Assembly (NCBI GenBank): GCA_016844945.1
Contig: JAERTJ010000143.1
Span: forward strand, 1 to 61,780
DNA length: 61,780 nucleotides
From: Fidelibacterota bacterium
GTDB taxonomy: Bacteria; Fidelibacterota; UBA8477; JABMPR01
Reading direction: 5' to 3'
The notes beneath the pieces were generated by a model. It was not told the DNA's origin, ran no database searches, and worked only from the letters and a program-made list of their open reading frames with translations. Below, one piece after another: positions 48,649 through 58,740 of the stretch; the stretch's first letter is position 1; each line of letters starts with the position of its first letter. Made by a program: the position numbers and the translations under genes.

Positions 48649-49493
48649 TGAATCTTCTTTCTGAAATAATTTCGTAATACGATGGCCGTGAGATTAAAAA
48701 ACACAACGATAAAAATGAGCACCAGTGCAGTGCCGTACTGCATGGGTAAAACCTTCTCTGTATCTGGATGCTGTGTGGCCAGGACGTAAAGGTGATAGGG
48801 CAGAGCCATAACCTGATCAAAGATGGAGCTGGGGAGTCGCGGGAGAAAGAATGCAGCCACTGTCAAAAGAATTGGTGCAGTTTCACCAGCAGCCCTTCCA
48901 ATTCCAAGGATAGAACCTGTAAACATGCCAGGCAATGCAAAGGGGAGCACGCTCCTGTAGACTGTCTGCCATTTGGTAGCCCCGAGAGCCAGACTTGCTT
49001 CTCGCAACCCCATGGGTACCGCTTGGAGCGCTTCTTCGCTGGATACGATAATTGTTGGGAGTATCATAAATGATAAGGTGAGACTTCCTGCCAGTATTGA
49101 AGCGCCAAATCCAAAAAAGAGGACGAATAATCCAAGACCAAACAAGCCAAACACGATTGAAGGTACACCAGCCAGAGTGATGATAGCCAGTCGTATGCCC
49201 TGATTCAGCTTTCCTCGCATAGCATACTCAGAGAGGTAAATCGCAGATGCCATCCCCAGGGGAAGGGCTACTACTATAGCACCAAAAACCAGATATACTG
49301 TACCAATGATGGCGGGATAAATCCCACCCTCTGCACCACTCTTTCGAGGCAGGTCGGTGAGAAAAGACCAGCTGATGGTTGGAAGACCCTTCACAATAAT
49401 ATCGAAGAGGAGGTAGCCAACGACGACAACAATGAAATAGGTAACCAGACGAACTGAATTAATAATCAAATTTTCTTTGCTGAAAAACTTCAT
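48642..49493 (-). CDS. pstA: Phosphate ABC transporter permease PstA
   Basis: 283 residues with six hydrophobic helices. [18 protein letters not shown] and the EAA loop [20 protein letters not shown] are typical of PstA. Forms the inner-membrane channel with PstC. Overlaps pstC in ATGA. Confidence 0.96.
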   Translation of the reverse strand: MKFFSKENLIINSVRLVTYFIVVVVGYLLFDIIVKGLPTISWSFLTDLPRKSGAEGGIYPAIIGTVYLVFGAIVVALPLGMASAIYLSEYAMRGKLNQGIRLAIITLAGVPSIVFGLFGLGLFVLFFGFGASILAGSLTLSFMILPTIIVSSEEALQAVPMGLREASLALGATKWQTVYRSVLPFALPGMFTGSILGIGRAAGETAPILLTVAAFFLPRLPSSIFDQVMALPYHLYVLATQHPDTEKVLPMQYGTALVLIFIVVFFNLTAIVLRNYFRKKIQW

Positions 49494-50359
49494 CGCATCT
49501 GATACTTTCTTAAAACCTTTTGGGCTATGACATTAAGACCAAAGGTCATGATAAGTAGAAAAATTCCCACCCAGAACAAGGCCTGATAGTGGTGACTCCC
49601 GAAGGCGACTTCCCCCATCTCTGCAGCAATAGTAGCAGTCATGGTGCGCACTGAATCAAAGGGGTTAAGCGTTAATTTTGCAGCATTGCCTGTTACCATT
49701 AAAACTGCCATGGTTTCGCCGATGACACGACCCATGCCGAGCATGATTGCCGCAATTATTCCAGGAAGCGCAGCAGGTACAATGACTCTAAAAATAGTTT
49801 GGAGTTTGGTCGCTCCCAGGGCAAGTGAAGCCTCACGATAGGCACGCGGGACGCTCTGAATAGCATCTTCACTAACAGTGATAACTGTGGGGATCGCCAT
49901 GAGTGCCAGCAGGATGGCACCGGTTAATCCTGTGAGACCCGTACTCAGTCCAAATAAATCTTTTATAATCGGGCTCAGGACGACCAGACCGAAAAATCCT
50001 ATAACAACCGAGGGTATACCAGCTAGAATTTCAATAAAGGGTTTGAGAAAACTTCGTTCGGTGTCATTTCCGAGTTCTGCAATATAGATTGCTCCAAATA
50101 CTCCAAAGGGAATCATGATGAGGGTAGCTACACCAGTAACCAGCAGAGAACCGGTAATCAGGGGAACGAGACCAAAGATTTCTTCCTTAAAGGAAACAGG
50201 AATCCATTTTGTACGAAAGAGATTACCGAATCCTTGCTCCCAGATAAAGGGAAATGCCTCCTTCCCAAGAAAGACGAAGATGAGGAGGACGATAAGGATA
50301 CTGGTAGAGGCAGCCCCTACCAGTATCGTATGTATCGCTTTATCTTTCCAGGTGTTCAT
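49490..50359 (-). CDS. pstC: Phosphate ABC transporter permease PstC
   Basis: 289 residues with six helices. The EAA loop reads [37 protein letters not shown] is diagnostic for PstC. It starts inside the pstS stop (TAATG), so the two are translationally coupled. Confidence 0.96.
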   Translation of the reverse strand: MNTWKDKAIHTILVGAASTSILIVLLIFVFLGKEAFPFIWEQGFGNLFRTKWIPVSFKEEIFGLVPLITGSLLVTGVATLIMIPFGVFGAIYIAELGNDTERSFLKPFIEILAGIPSVVIGFFGLVVLSPIIKDLFGLSTGLTGLTGAILLALMAIPTVITVSEDAIQSVPRAYREASLALGATKLQTIFRVIVPAALPGIIAAIMLGMGRVIGETMAVLMVTGNAAKLTLNPFDSVRTMTATIAAEMGEVAFGSHHYQALFWVGIFLLIMTFGLNVIAQKVLRKYQMR

Positions 50360-51228
50360 TAGTTAACAGGTACGTATCCCGCTTCTAGAACAATTTCCTG
50401 ACCAGCATCTGAGAGTACAAAATCAACAAACTCTTTAGTCACACCTGTCGGTGTCCCATTGGTATAGAAATGCAACGCTCTGGCGATCCCATAGCTGGCA
50501 TCCTGTACAGTGGCCACAGAGGGCTTAACTGCCGGGCTGTCTGCATCTTCCATTACTGCAAGCATCTTTACTTTGTCAGCAGCCTGTACACCATATCCAA
50601 GTCCAACATACCCAATAGCCCAGATGTCCTGCGAGACGCTCTGAATAATGGCGGAAGTTGAAGGCATGAGCATAGCATCAGGTGAATAATCCTTCTTCTT
50701 CATGACATGACCCTGGAAGAATACATAGGTTCCTGAACTGGACTCGCGAGACAGGATGACGATATCCTGATCTGGTCCGCCGACTTCACTCCAGTTTGTG
50801 TAAACACCTGTATAGATCTTGGCGATCTGTTCCAGACTCATTTCATTGATAGGGTTCTCAGGATTCACGACTACAGCGATCCCATCCCTAGAAGTAGCGA
50901 TCTCATTGGGAGACAGACCTTTTTCCTTGGCCAGCTTGACTTCCTTTTCCTTGATCTTACGTGAAGCGATACAGATATCAGTCGTACCGTTAAGCAGGGC
51001 AGCTATACCTGTTCCTGAGCCGCCACCAGTCACTGATATATCAGCATCAGGATGTGAGGTCATGAACGATTCAGCCCAGGCACTTGCCAGGTGAACCATA
51101 GTATCAGAACCTTTAATGGTAATGTATTTGGGCGCTGCTTTTTCAACTTTGCTTTTATCACTGCATCCAACCATCACAAGACTGGCAAGGATCAGTGATA
51201 ATCCTACGATTAAAATTTTCTTTAACAT
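50359..51228 (-). CDS. pstS: Phosphate-binding lipoprotein PstS
   Basis: 289 residues. The signal peptide ends in LVMVGC (Cys22), so it is a lipoprotein. The phosphate-binding segments are GSDTMVHLASAWAES, TGGGSGTGIAALLNG and SRESSSGTYVFFQGHV. It delivers periplasmic phosphate to PstCA. The porin gene lies 69 bases upstream in the same direction and may share the transcript. Confidence 0.96.
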   Translation of the reverse strand: MLKKILIVGLSLILASLVMVGCSDKSKVEKAAPKYITIKGSDTMVHLASAWAESFMTSHPDADISVTGGGSGTGIAALLNGTTDICIASRKIKEKEVKLAKEKGLSPNEIATSRDGIAVVVNPENPINEMSLEQIAKIYTGVYTNWSEVGGPDQDIVILSRESSSGTYVFFQGHVMKKKDYSPDAMLMPSTSAIIQSVSQDIWAIGYVGLGYGVQAADKVKMLAVMEDADSPAVKPSVATVQDASYGIARALHFYTNGTPTGVTKEFVDFVLSDAGQEIVLEAGYVPVN

Positions 51229-51297
51229 TTCGTTTCCTTTATCCTTTTCTTTTAAAAGGCAATGATATTTCCCACTGCCAATTCAGATTAGTCTATC

Positions 51298-52257
51298 CTA
51301 AATTTTAAAACGGAAACTCACCTGGTAAATGGATTCAGACTCTCCCTTTTCAGGAGATTTGATTTTCACATTAGGTGCCATGTGAAAAACTTTTCCAGGA
51401 TGATAGTCTGCACCAATAATTAGATAAGTATATCCATCGTCATCTTTGTCAGCATCTGGTTCAACCACATCAAATCGACCAAATCCAGTTATCATTTTGG
51501 TGAGTTTATATTTCCCATATACGGAAAGGAGGTTTGCAGACTTGTCAGCTAACAAGGATTGGTTAAGCATGACAAATTCAGCGCCGAGTTTAAAAGGACC
51601 TGCTGCAAAACCACCAAATACACCATAGACCTGTGTACCACCGGTTTGAGTTTCAGAGAGCGTGTCTAAATAGCTTTGTGGCTCAAGGCTCAGGACGACA
51701 CCAGCGTTAAGACCTTTTTTAAGCTTGCTCTCACCATAGAGAAGACGTAACGAAAGCTTTTTATACCCATCATTTTCTGCATGCTTATAGCCAGCACCAT
51801 TGGTGATCATCACATTTGGAGTGATAGGTCCTATGGACTTTTCCCAACTGATACCGAAATCCGCTGAGGAGGAATACTTGTTCTTATCCATGGCTGTTTT
51901 TTCAATGAAACGATAACCCCAGGTGTTCTCTTGAATTTTGAACATGTTCATCCCCTGCAGACCAAACACGAATTTTCCAATGTTTGACTTATATGCCAGG
52001 TTTGCATTCTTCAGATAAACCGTATAGTCAGATGGACCACCGCCGCCAATATCTGTCTGGAATTTATATGAGACCTGATCATTCACTTTTTTAGCAAATG
52101 TGAAATATGCTCTGCTCATATTGAATGAATTATTGTCTTCATCTTCGTAGCTATAATGAAAATGTACATCTCCACTTAATTTCGTGTCGCCACCATACAC
52201 ATTTGTCGCAAGCGCAAGCGCAAGAGCGAGTACTGCCAATACTGATCTTTTAATCAC
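51298..52257 (-). CDS. Outer-membrane porin, probable phosphate-related
   Basis: 319 residues. A signal peptide (about 1-22, ending VYGG) precedes a run of alternating amphipathic strands ending in YQVSFRFKI, a typical outer-membrane C-terminus with a penultimate aromatic-type residue. The N-terminal GDVHFHYSYEDEDNNSFNMSRAYF pattern, broken here as SFNMSRAYFTFAKK, resembles OprO/OprP-like porins. Its place at the head of pstSCAB-phoU suggests a phosphate route across the outer membrane. Specificity is inferred from position. Confidence 0.75.
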   Translation of the reverse strand: MIKRSVLAVLALALALATNVYGGDTKLSGDVHFHYSYEDEDNNSFNMSRAYFTFAKKVNDQVSYKFQTDIGGGGPSDYTVYLKNANLAYKSNIGKFVFGLQGMNMFKIQENTWGYRFIEKTAMDKNKYSSSADFGISWEKSIGPITPNVMITNGAGYKHAENDGYKKLSLRLLYGESKLKKGLNAGVVLSLEPQSYLDTLSETQTGGTQVYGVFGGFAAGPFKLGAEFVMLNQSLLADKSANLLSVYGKYKLTKMITGFGRFDVVEPDADKDDDGYTYLIIGADYHPGKVFHMAPNVKIKSPEKGESESIYQVSFRFKI

Positions 52258-52581
52258 TTTGTTTCTCCTTCACACATTTCAATTATCACACACGCCGGCA
52301 ACCTGCATTTCTTTTGTTAGTATAGTGTGAGGAAAGAATGAGAATTTGAATTGCCACCTGAAAAAAATCACAGTTTCTGGGGGCATTTTTAAGGACACTG
52401 TTCGGTGATGTAGAGTCACATTCATTCTGATCAAAATCGTTCTACTCACACGTTTCTAACCGTTTTCAAAACAAGTCCTAATCAGAACTCCATTTAATCC
52501 AAATAGTCCTGACCCATTCTCAGGCGTCGCAAGAAAAGCGATTGGCAAAAAAACTGTGTGTATAGAAGGAAAACGTAAAAA
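52258..52581. promoter_or_regulatory. Divergent control region between porin/pst and TonB receptor 2
   Basis: 324 bases that must hold promoters for both arms of the phosphate locus. Three CGTT half-sites in one orientation occur at 52438, 52451 and 52461, roughly one helical turn apart, as OmpR-type regulators such as PhoB like. They do not match the E. coli Pho box, so this is only a candidate. Confidence 0.4.
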
Positions 52582-55551
52582 ATGATGAAGAAACAAATAA
52601 CCAACCTGCTGCTTCTACTCTTCACTCTGCCTGGTGTCCTCCTGGCCCAGACAACTGGAAGCCTCCTTGGAGTTGTAACTGATGGTGAGACGGATGAAGC
52701 CCTTATCGGGGCGAATGTAATTGTCCTGGAGAGTGGTGTAGGGGCAGCAACTGATATAAACGGAAATTATGAGATTGAGGGAATCAAACCAGGTAAGTAC
52801 ACCATAAGAGTAAGCTATATAGGATACGAGATTACAGATCTTGTGGATGTACAGGTCAATGCTGGCATCAATACTCGACAGAATATTGTGCTTCTCATGG
52901 AATCCATAAGTGGTGAGTCTGTCCTGGTTCAGGCCGAGACCAGACAGGGGACCACTCTATCTGTGCTACAGGAACGACAGGAATCATCTAATATGGAAAA
53001 CTCAGTAAGTGCTGAGGAGATGTCCAGAAGCGGTGACTCTAATGCTGCAGATGCCCTGCGGAGATTACCCGGGGTAAGTGTGAGAGAAGGTAAATTCCCC
53101 ATCGTTCGTGGCTTAGGTGAACGTTATACCTCGACTCAGATGAACAGTGCACCCATTCCCTCCCCGGAGCCAGACAAGAAATCAGTACCCCTGGATCTTT
53201 TTCCCAGTGCTCTGTTGGAGAGCATCGTCGCGTTAAAGACTTTTACTCCAGATCTCCCCGGTGTTTTTGCTGGTGGCAGTATCAACATCAAGACCAAAGC
53301 CTATCCTGATGAGCGTTTGGTTAACCTGAAATTTTCCATTAGTGATGAGACGGACTTCTATCAGAATCGTGCCTTTTATACGACCTATTCTGGGAAGCAT
53401 GATTTCTTCGGGTATGATGACGGAACCCGAAAAATCGCCGATGCCATTCCTGGAGACCAGATTCTTTCCACGGCAAGTGTTTATACTCCCGAAGGATTGA
53501 GTAGAGTACAATGGTACGGGAAGATCGGTGAATATAGTCGTTCAGCTAACCCCACTTTCATTAATAATCAGATAGACCTGGCTCGGCCCATCAGCGTGGG
53601 CTTTGATCTGGGCGATCGTTACGAGATTAATAAGGATCTGGAATATGGATTTTTTACCAATCTCGTATTTAAAAACAAATACAAGACCCAGGAGAGTGAA
53701 TCTGCCCAGTACGCTCTCAGTACAGGAAGTGATGCAGACGGCGAAGTTTTCCTGACCCCTTATACGGAGCGGACCAACAGTACCTCCGATTACAAAACGA
53801 ATCTGGGTGCAAATGTCAGTGCCGGACTAAAATACAGAGATGCTCATAAGATCAAGCTCCAGCGCATCTATACCCACACATCAAGTGACCGAAACACAAT
53901 CTCGAATGGATATACACCGAACGTTGAATCTGGGATCTTCATTAGTAACCACTATGTGGAAAAGACCATTGTGAATAACAGCTTCAGCGGAACAAACTAT
54001 TTTGTTCTCGGTCCAAAGCATTCTTTCGAATGGAATTATAACCAGGGAAAATCAACACATTTTGAACCTGATCATTCCACGCACAACTATAGTGAGAAGG
54101 TTCTATATGCTGAAACTGATTCAGCTTACACCTACTATGTCATCGATAGGCAGGCTCAGAAGATTGGATATCGTGATTATACAGACGGTACCGACGAGAA
54201 CCGCTCTCTGGATCTAAATTATGAACTGGATATCCCTCTCATTGGCAATAATTCCATCAAGTTCAAAGCTGGTACCCGGATCCAGGAAAAAGCCAGGACC
54301 TTTGAAAAAAGATCTTTCGCCATCACCAACTCATCCAGCTCAAGCTGGAAAGATTCTGTTCTGAATGTTTATCCCGACATGGCTTTTGGTGAATCCTTCG
54401 CTGAAGAGAACTTCTTCTATATGGATACAGCCACGGGCGAGTGGAACCATGGTTTACTCATGGTGGATGAAACTGCCAAAAATGCCTTCAATGGATATAC
54501 CGCTCTGGAGAATACGGAAGCCTTCTATGCCATGGCTTCATTTCCCATCCTCATGCAGAAAAACTGGAGCTTTTCTTTTGAGGGAGGGGCGCGCTATGAA
54601 GACTATACCATGGACCTGGACAGCTATAACCCTATTACAAATGCGCCTGCAACCACTATCTATGGGGATACTGCCTCAGCCCACCTCAACCAGAATGCGA
54701 TCCTGCCATCCATCAATCTGATCTATAAAAATGATGATCAGGTCATTGTGAGGTCAGCCTATTCAAAAACTGTGGGTAGACCAGAGTTCAGAGAACTGGC
54801 ACCCATTGCCTATCAGGAATTCTATCAGAGTGAGGTCGCCATTGGCTATCCCTTCCTGAAGAATGCTGAAGTCCAGAATTTTGATCTCCGAGGCGAGTGG
54901 TATCCTTCTGCTTCAGAGCTGTTCTCTGTGGGACTTTTTTATAAGACTTTCGAGAATCCCATTGAAGTATCCATGATTTCAACACCAGATCTGGATTATA
55001 AGACCTTCCAGAATGCAAGGACTGCACATACGCAGGGCATCGAGCTTGAGGTCCGGAAGAAGCTACCTATCCCATTGACCATGGGGTTTGGCAGCATTTC
55101 CATGAACTCGACCATCTCTCACTCAGAGGTTACGGTGAAGGATACTGTCTTTCTATTCAATGGCACCAGCTATGCCAATTCCGCTTCAACCACGCAGCGT
55201 CCTCTCCAGGGACAGTCGAGGGTGATGTTCAATGCTTCAATTGATTACCGCTCTCCCAATGCATATACAATCGCCCTTGCCTATAACAGTTTTACAAAGC
55301 GCATCAATTCGGTGGGTGTGGGTGAAGTCGGGGATATCTATGAATTCCCCTTCCATTCTCTGAACATGACAGTAGGGAAAAAATTCGGGTCGTTTAAAGT
55401 GAGTGGGAAGATAAACAATATACTCAATTCCAAAGTCCGCTTTGGACACATCGAATCTTCTACTGGAGATTTGAAGCTCAGAAAAGTTTACTCGCCAGGT
55501 CTTTCATTTAGCCTGGGAGTGAAATATCAATTACAACAAAATAGGAGTTAA
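52582..55551 (+). CDS. TonB-dependent outer-membrane receptor in the phosphate locus
   Basis: 989 residues. Signal peptide about 1-22 (cleaved after LLA), carboxypeptidase-regulatory-like domain (about 26-112, GVVTDGETDEALIGANVIV), plug (about 135-250, ADALRRLPGVSVREGKFPIV then RGLGERYTSTQMNS), then a large barrel ending in SLGVKYQLQQNRS. It is divergent from the porin/pst arm and separated by five bases from the duplicated secreted protein. The location between pst and phoBR suggests import of phosphate or an organic phosphate; the ligand itself cannot be read from sequence. Confidence 0.9.
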   Translation: MMKKQITNLLLLLFTLPGVLLAQTTGSLLGVVTDGETDEALIGANVIVLESGVGAATDINGNYEIEGIKPGKYTIRVSYIGYEITDLVDVQVNAGINTRQNIVLLMESISGESVLVQAETRQGTTLSVLQERQESSNMENSVSAEEMSRSGDSNAADALRRLPGVSVREGKFPIVRGLGERYTSTQMNSAPIPSPEPDKKSVPLDLFPSALLESIVALKTFTPDLPGVFAGGSINIKTKAYPDERLVNLKFSISDETDFYQNRAFYTTYSGKHDFFGYDDGTRKIADAIPGDQILSTASVYTPEGLSRVQWYGKIGEYSRSANPTFINNQIDLARPISVGFDLGDRYEINKDLEYGFFTNLVFKNKYKTQESESAQYALSTGSDADGEVFLTPYTERTNSTSDYKTNLGANVSAGLKYRDAHKIKLQRIYTHTSSDRNTISNGYTPNVESGIFISNHYVEKTIVNNSFSGTNYFVLGPKHSFEWNYNQGKSTHFEPDHSTHNYSEKVLYAETDSAYTYYVIDRQAQKIGYRDYTDGTDENRSLDLNYELDIPLIGNNSIKFKAGTRIQEKARTFEKRSFAITNSSSSSWKDSVLNVYPDMAFGESFAEENFFYMDTATGEWNHGLLMVDETAKNAFNGYTALENTEAFYAMASFPILMQKNWSFSFEGGARYEDYTMDLDSYNPITNAPATTIYGDTASAHLNQNAILPSINLIYKNDDQVIVRSAYSKTVGRPEFRELAPIAYQEFYQSEVAIGYPFLKNAEVQNFDLRGEWYPSASELFSVGLFYKTFENPIEVSMISTPDLDYKTFQNARTAHTQGIELEVRKKLPIPLTMGFGSISMNSTISHSEVTVKDTVFLFNGTSYANSASTTQRPLQGQSRVMFNASIDYRSPNAYTIALAYNSFTKRINSVGVGEVGDIYEFPFHSLNMTVGKKFGSFKVSGKINNILNSKVRFGHIESSTGDLKLRKVYSPGLSFSLGVKYQLQQNRS

Positions 55552-55556
55552 AAAAC

Positions 55557-58388
55557 GTGAAACGTAAGCTACTTGTTGCTTTAGCAATCCTTACACTAAT
55601 ATCCAATCTGTTTGCTATTGAGCATTCAGGAGACATTACTGCAGATGAAACCTGGTTTGCCGCAGATGAACACCTTCTCACGGGTCAAACATTTGTTAAG
55701 TCAGGAGCAACCCTGACAATTGAGGCAGGAACCACCATCAAATCAAATGAAGATGATGGTGCCGGTCTTGCCCCGGCATTGGTCATCGAAAAAGGTGCCA
55801 TGATCATGGCCGTGGGTACAGCCGATGCACCCATCACATTTACAACTGTTCTCACAGCAGATGAGATGCTGGATCCCCGCGGAAACTGGGGCGGCATCAT
55901 TATCCTCGGTGATGCACCTATTGCTGTAGATGGCGGCAGCAGTTTCGTAGAGGGCCTGGAAGGTATTCCCTACGGTGGTACTGATGCAGATGACAACTCT
56001 GGTGTCTTGAAATATGTTCGCGTATGGCATGGTGGTCGCTCCATCGGTCAGGACAACGAGATCAACGGTGTCACACTGGCTGGTGTCGGAAATGGAACCA
56101 CGATCGAGCATGTTGAAGTTGCATTTAATCTGGATGACGGATTTGAAATGTTCGGTGGGACAGTTGACCTGAAATACTGTAATGTTCTTTTCGTTGGTGA
56201 TGATGCTTTTGATGTGGACGAAGGTTACCAGGGTCGTGGACAATTCCTGTTTGCCATGGTTGGAGCCGATGCGGGAAATCGTGCCCATGAAATGGACAGC
56301 AAGACCAATGGTGACCTCAACTCCACACCACGTTCACACCCACAATGGTACAATGTGACCCTGGTTGGATCAGGTTCCGCAACAGCAACAGCTGACAACG
56401 ATCAGGTCGCAAGACTTCGCGAAGGCCTTGGTGGTGAATTCGGTAACTACATCCTGATTGATGGTAAGGAAGATGGTGTCAAGAATTCTGACAATGGTTC
56501 AGAAGTCGTCACCTCTGACTGGGCAACTGCTGAGGCTGCTGGATATCCAGACTACCTCTACTGGTCACCCAACAATATCATTAGTGGGATGCCGAGTGCT
56601 CAGTTCTCAGGAGATTACGGTTTAACATCCCTGGATCTGGATCCTCAGCTAGCCAGCCTTGATGGTCGCGAGACAGGTGGCATGATTGATCCTCGTCCAG
56701 CTGCTGACGGACCTGCCTATGACAATGTTGATACGGTTCCAACCGATGACTTTTTCACCCAGACCAATTTCAAGGGAGCCTTTGGCGGCTACAACTGGCT
56801 CGAAGGTTACAGTTGGTTAGATGAGCAGGAACGTCTAGGTACTACTTCCATGGCCATTACGCATAGTGGTGACATCACTTCAGATGAGACCTGGTATGCA
56901 GCTGATGAGCACCTGCTCACAGGTCAGACCTTTGTTAAATCCGGTGCGACTCTGACTATTCAGGCAGGAACCACCATCAAATCAAATGAAGATGATGGTG
57001 CCGGTCTTGCACCAGCTCTGGTCATCGAAAAAGATGCCATGATCATGGCTGTGGGAACAGCTGATGCACCCATCACATTTACAACAGTTCTTACAGAGGA
57101 TGAGATGCTTGATCCCCGCGGTAACTGGGGTGGTATCATTATCCTTGGTGATGCACCTATCGCCGTAGACGGTGGCAGCAGCTTTGTGGAAGGTCTGGAA
57201 GGTATTCCCTACGGTGGTACCGATGCAGATGACAATTCTGGTATGCTCAAGTATGTCCGCGTCTGGCACGGTGGTCGTTCCATCGGCCAGGACAACGAAA
57301 TCAATGGTATCACGCTGGCTGGTGTTGGTCGCGGAACAACTATTGAATATTGTGAAGTTGCTTTAAATCTAGACGACGGTTTTGAGATGTTCGGTGGAAC
57401 CGTTGATTTGAAATATTGTAATGTGCTTTTTGTCGGGGATGATGCCTTTGATGTGGATGAAGGCTACCAGGGTCGTGGACAGTTCCTGTTTGCCATGGTT
57501 GGTGCCGATGCAGGAAATCGCGCCCATGAAATGGACAGCAAGACCAATGGTGACCTCAACTCAACACCACGCTCACATCCACAATGGTACAATGTGACCC
57601 TGGTTGGATCTGGATCAGCTACTGCTACTGCTGATAATGATCAGGTCGTAAGACTACGTGAAGGGCTGGGTGGTGAGTTTGGTAACTATATCGTCGTCAA
57701 TGGTAAGGAAGATGGACTGAAGAACTCTGACAATGGTTCAGAAGTTGTTACTTCAGACTGGGCAACTGCTGAGGCTGCTGGATATCCAGACTATCTATAC
57801 TGGTCACCAAACAATATCATTAGTGGGATGCCGAGTGCTCAGTTCTCAGGAGATTACGGTCTCACATCTCTGGATCTGGATCCTCAGCTGGCCAGCCTTG
57901 ATGGTCGCGAGACGGGTGGCATCATCGATCCTCGTCCAGCCACAGACGGACCTGCCTATGACAATGTTGATACGGTTCCTGTTGATGACTTTTTCACACA
58001 GACAGATTTCAAGGGTGCTTTTGGAGATGATCTCTGGATGGCACCTTACAGCTGGCTCACAGAACAAGGGCGTATGTCCACAGTTTCAGTAGATGACGCG
58101 ATTGCCTTCCAGGTACCTGAGAGCTCCAGACTTCTGGGCAACTATCCAAACCCATTCAACCCGACTACAAACATTCGCTTTGACCTGGCTATACCAGGTG
58201 AGGTTACACTGAGTGTATTTGATGTAAAGGGGAGACTTGTAAGCGAGATGTCTATGGGTCAAATGGATCGTGGGATTCAGCAGATAACCTGGAACGCAGG
58301 TCAGGACCTGACCTCTACAGGACTGTATATCTACAAAATCCATTCACCTCAGTCTACACTCACTGGAAAGATGATGTTACTGAAGTAA
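55557..58388 (+). CDS. Secreted protein of two near-identical 413-residue repeats plus type IX-style sorting domain
   Basis: 943 residues. Signal peptide 1-20 (ISNLFA). Repeat one starts at His23 (HSGDITADETWFAADEHLL) and repeat two at His436 (HSGDITSDETWYAADEHLL), exactly 1239 bases apart. They are largely identical, e.g. DDGAGLAPALVIEK and AFDVDEGYQGRGQFLF in both. Each looks like a beta-helix (GTTIKSNEDDG, GGTVDLKYCNVLFVGDDA), rich in Asp and Gly. The C-terminal 85 residues beginning NYPNPFNPTTNIRFDLA form a sorting domain. It is cotranscribed with TonB receptor 2. Surface capture of the receptor ligand is a reasonable guess; no known enzyme motif is seen. Confidence 0.8.
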   Translation: MKRKLLVALAILTLISNLFAIEHSGDITADETWFAADEHLLTGQTFVKSGATLTIEAGTTIKSNEDDGAGLAPALVIEKGAMIMAVGTADAPITFTTVLTADEMLDPRGNWGGIIILGDAPIAVDGGSSFVEGLEGIPYGGTDADDNSGVLKYVRVWHGGRSIGQDNEINGVTLAGVGNGTTIEHVEVAFNLDDGFEMFGGTVDLKYCNVLFVGDDAFDVDEGYQGRGQFLFAMVGADAGNRAHEMDSKTNGDLNSTPRSHPQWYNVTLVGSGSATATADNDQVARLREGLGGEFGNYILIDGKEDGVKNSDNGSEVVTSDWATAEAAGYPDYLYWSPNNIISGMPSAQFSGDYGLTSLDLDPQLASLDGRETGGMIDPRPAADGPAYDNVDTVPTDDFFTQTNFKGAFGGYNWLEGYSWLDEQERLGTTSMAITHSGDITSDETWYAADEHLLTGQTFVKSGATLTIQAGTTIKSNEDDGAGLAPALVIEKDAMIMAVGTADAPITFTTVLTEDEMLDPRGNWGGIIILGDAPIAVDGGSSFVEGLEGIPYGGTDADDNSGMLKYVRVWHGGRSIGQDNEINGITLAGVGRGTTIEYCEVALNLDDGFEMFGGTVDLKYCNVLFVGDDAFDVDEGYQGRGQFLFAMVGADAGNRAHEMDSKTNGDLNSTPRSHPQWYNVTLVGSGSATATADNDQVVRLREGLGGEFGNYIVVNGKEDGLKNSDNGSEVVTSDWATAEAAGYPDYLYWSPNNIISGMPSAQFSGDYGLTSLDLDPQLASLDGRETGGIIDPRPATDGPAYDNVDTVPVDDFFTQTDFKGAFGDDLWMAPYSWLTEQGRMSTVSVDDAIAFQVPESSRLLGNYPNPFNPTTNIRFDLAIPGEVTLSVFDVKGRLVSEMSMGQMDRGIQQITWNAGQDLTSTGLYIYKIHSPQSTLTGKMMLLK
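55623..58100 (+). repeat. Tandem intragenic duplication, unit 1239 bp
   Basis: Copy one runs from about 55623 and copy two from 56862, in frame. Long stretches match at DNA level too, for example the AACCACCATCAAATCAAATG segment and the block coding for MDSKTNGDLNSTPRSHPQWY. High DNA identity means a recent duplication or ongoing gene conversion. Confidence 0.85.
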
Positions 58389-58425
58389 AGATTCCTTCAC
58401 ACACAGGGGTTACCACCCCAAAGGA

Positions 58426-58459
58426 AAAAGGGCCGTCGGAAGACGGTCCTTTTGTTTTT
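58426..58459 (+). terminator. Rho-independent terminator after the duplicated protein
   Basis: AAAAGG-G-CCGTC (58426-58437) pairs with GACGG-T-CCTTTT (58442-58453) around GGAA, with T-rich DNA following. A small GGGGT/ACCCC hairpin precedes it at 58406-58419. Confidence 0.85.
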
Positions 58460-58472
58460 CAAGCGATTGGGT

Positions 58473-58669
58473 TTGCCTGCCTGGTCGTACCTCAAGGTGC
58501 GTAGATTGGCCGAAATGTCATGAGTTGAAGAATGCAGGAGGCTTCGACAGGCCCACCTTCCGCAAGTAGTTTGCTACAGCGGACAGGCTCAGCCACAGGA
58601 AGGTGTCCTCTTACATTGAGCTTGCCTGCCTGGTCGTAGCTCATTATGCGTAGACTGGTCGAAATGTCA
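58473..58669. repeat. REP-like intergenic repeat block
   Basis: Two direct 48-base copies (58473-58520 and 58622-58669) beginning TTGCCTGCCTGGTCGTA and ending GAAATGTCA match at 42 of 48 positions. Between them CACCTTCC (58554-58561) pairs with GGAAGGTG (58598-58605), and a GGCTTCGACAGG/GGACAGGCTCAGCCAC stretch resembles repeats scattered through intergenic DNA of uncultured bacteria. It fills most of the 352-base gap between the duplicated protein and phoR. No gene is visible in it. Confidence 0.75.
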
Positions 58670-58740
58670 ATTTCCCAGAGAATAAAAGTAATGTTTGTCT
58701 CTAAAATTGAGGTGGGTTCCAGTATTTAGGAGAAAGGTTG

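Noticed and set aside
55685..57269. Long minus-strand frames (for example 55743-56288) within the duplicated protein gene
   Set aside because: They are antisense shadows produced by the biased Asp/Gly codon pattern; the same shadow appears in both repeat copies.
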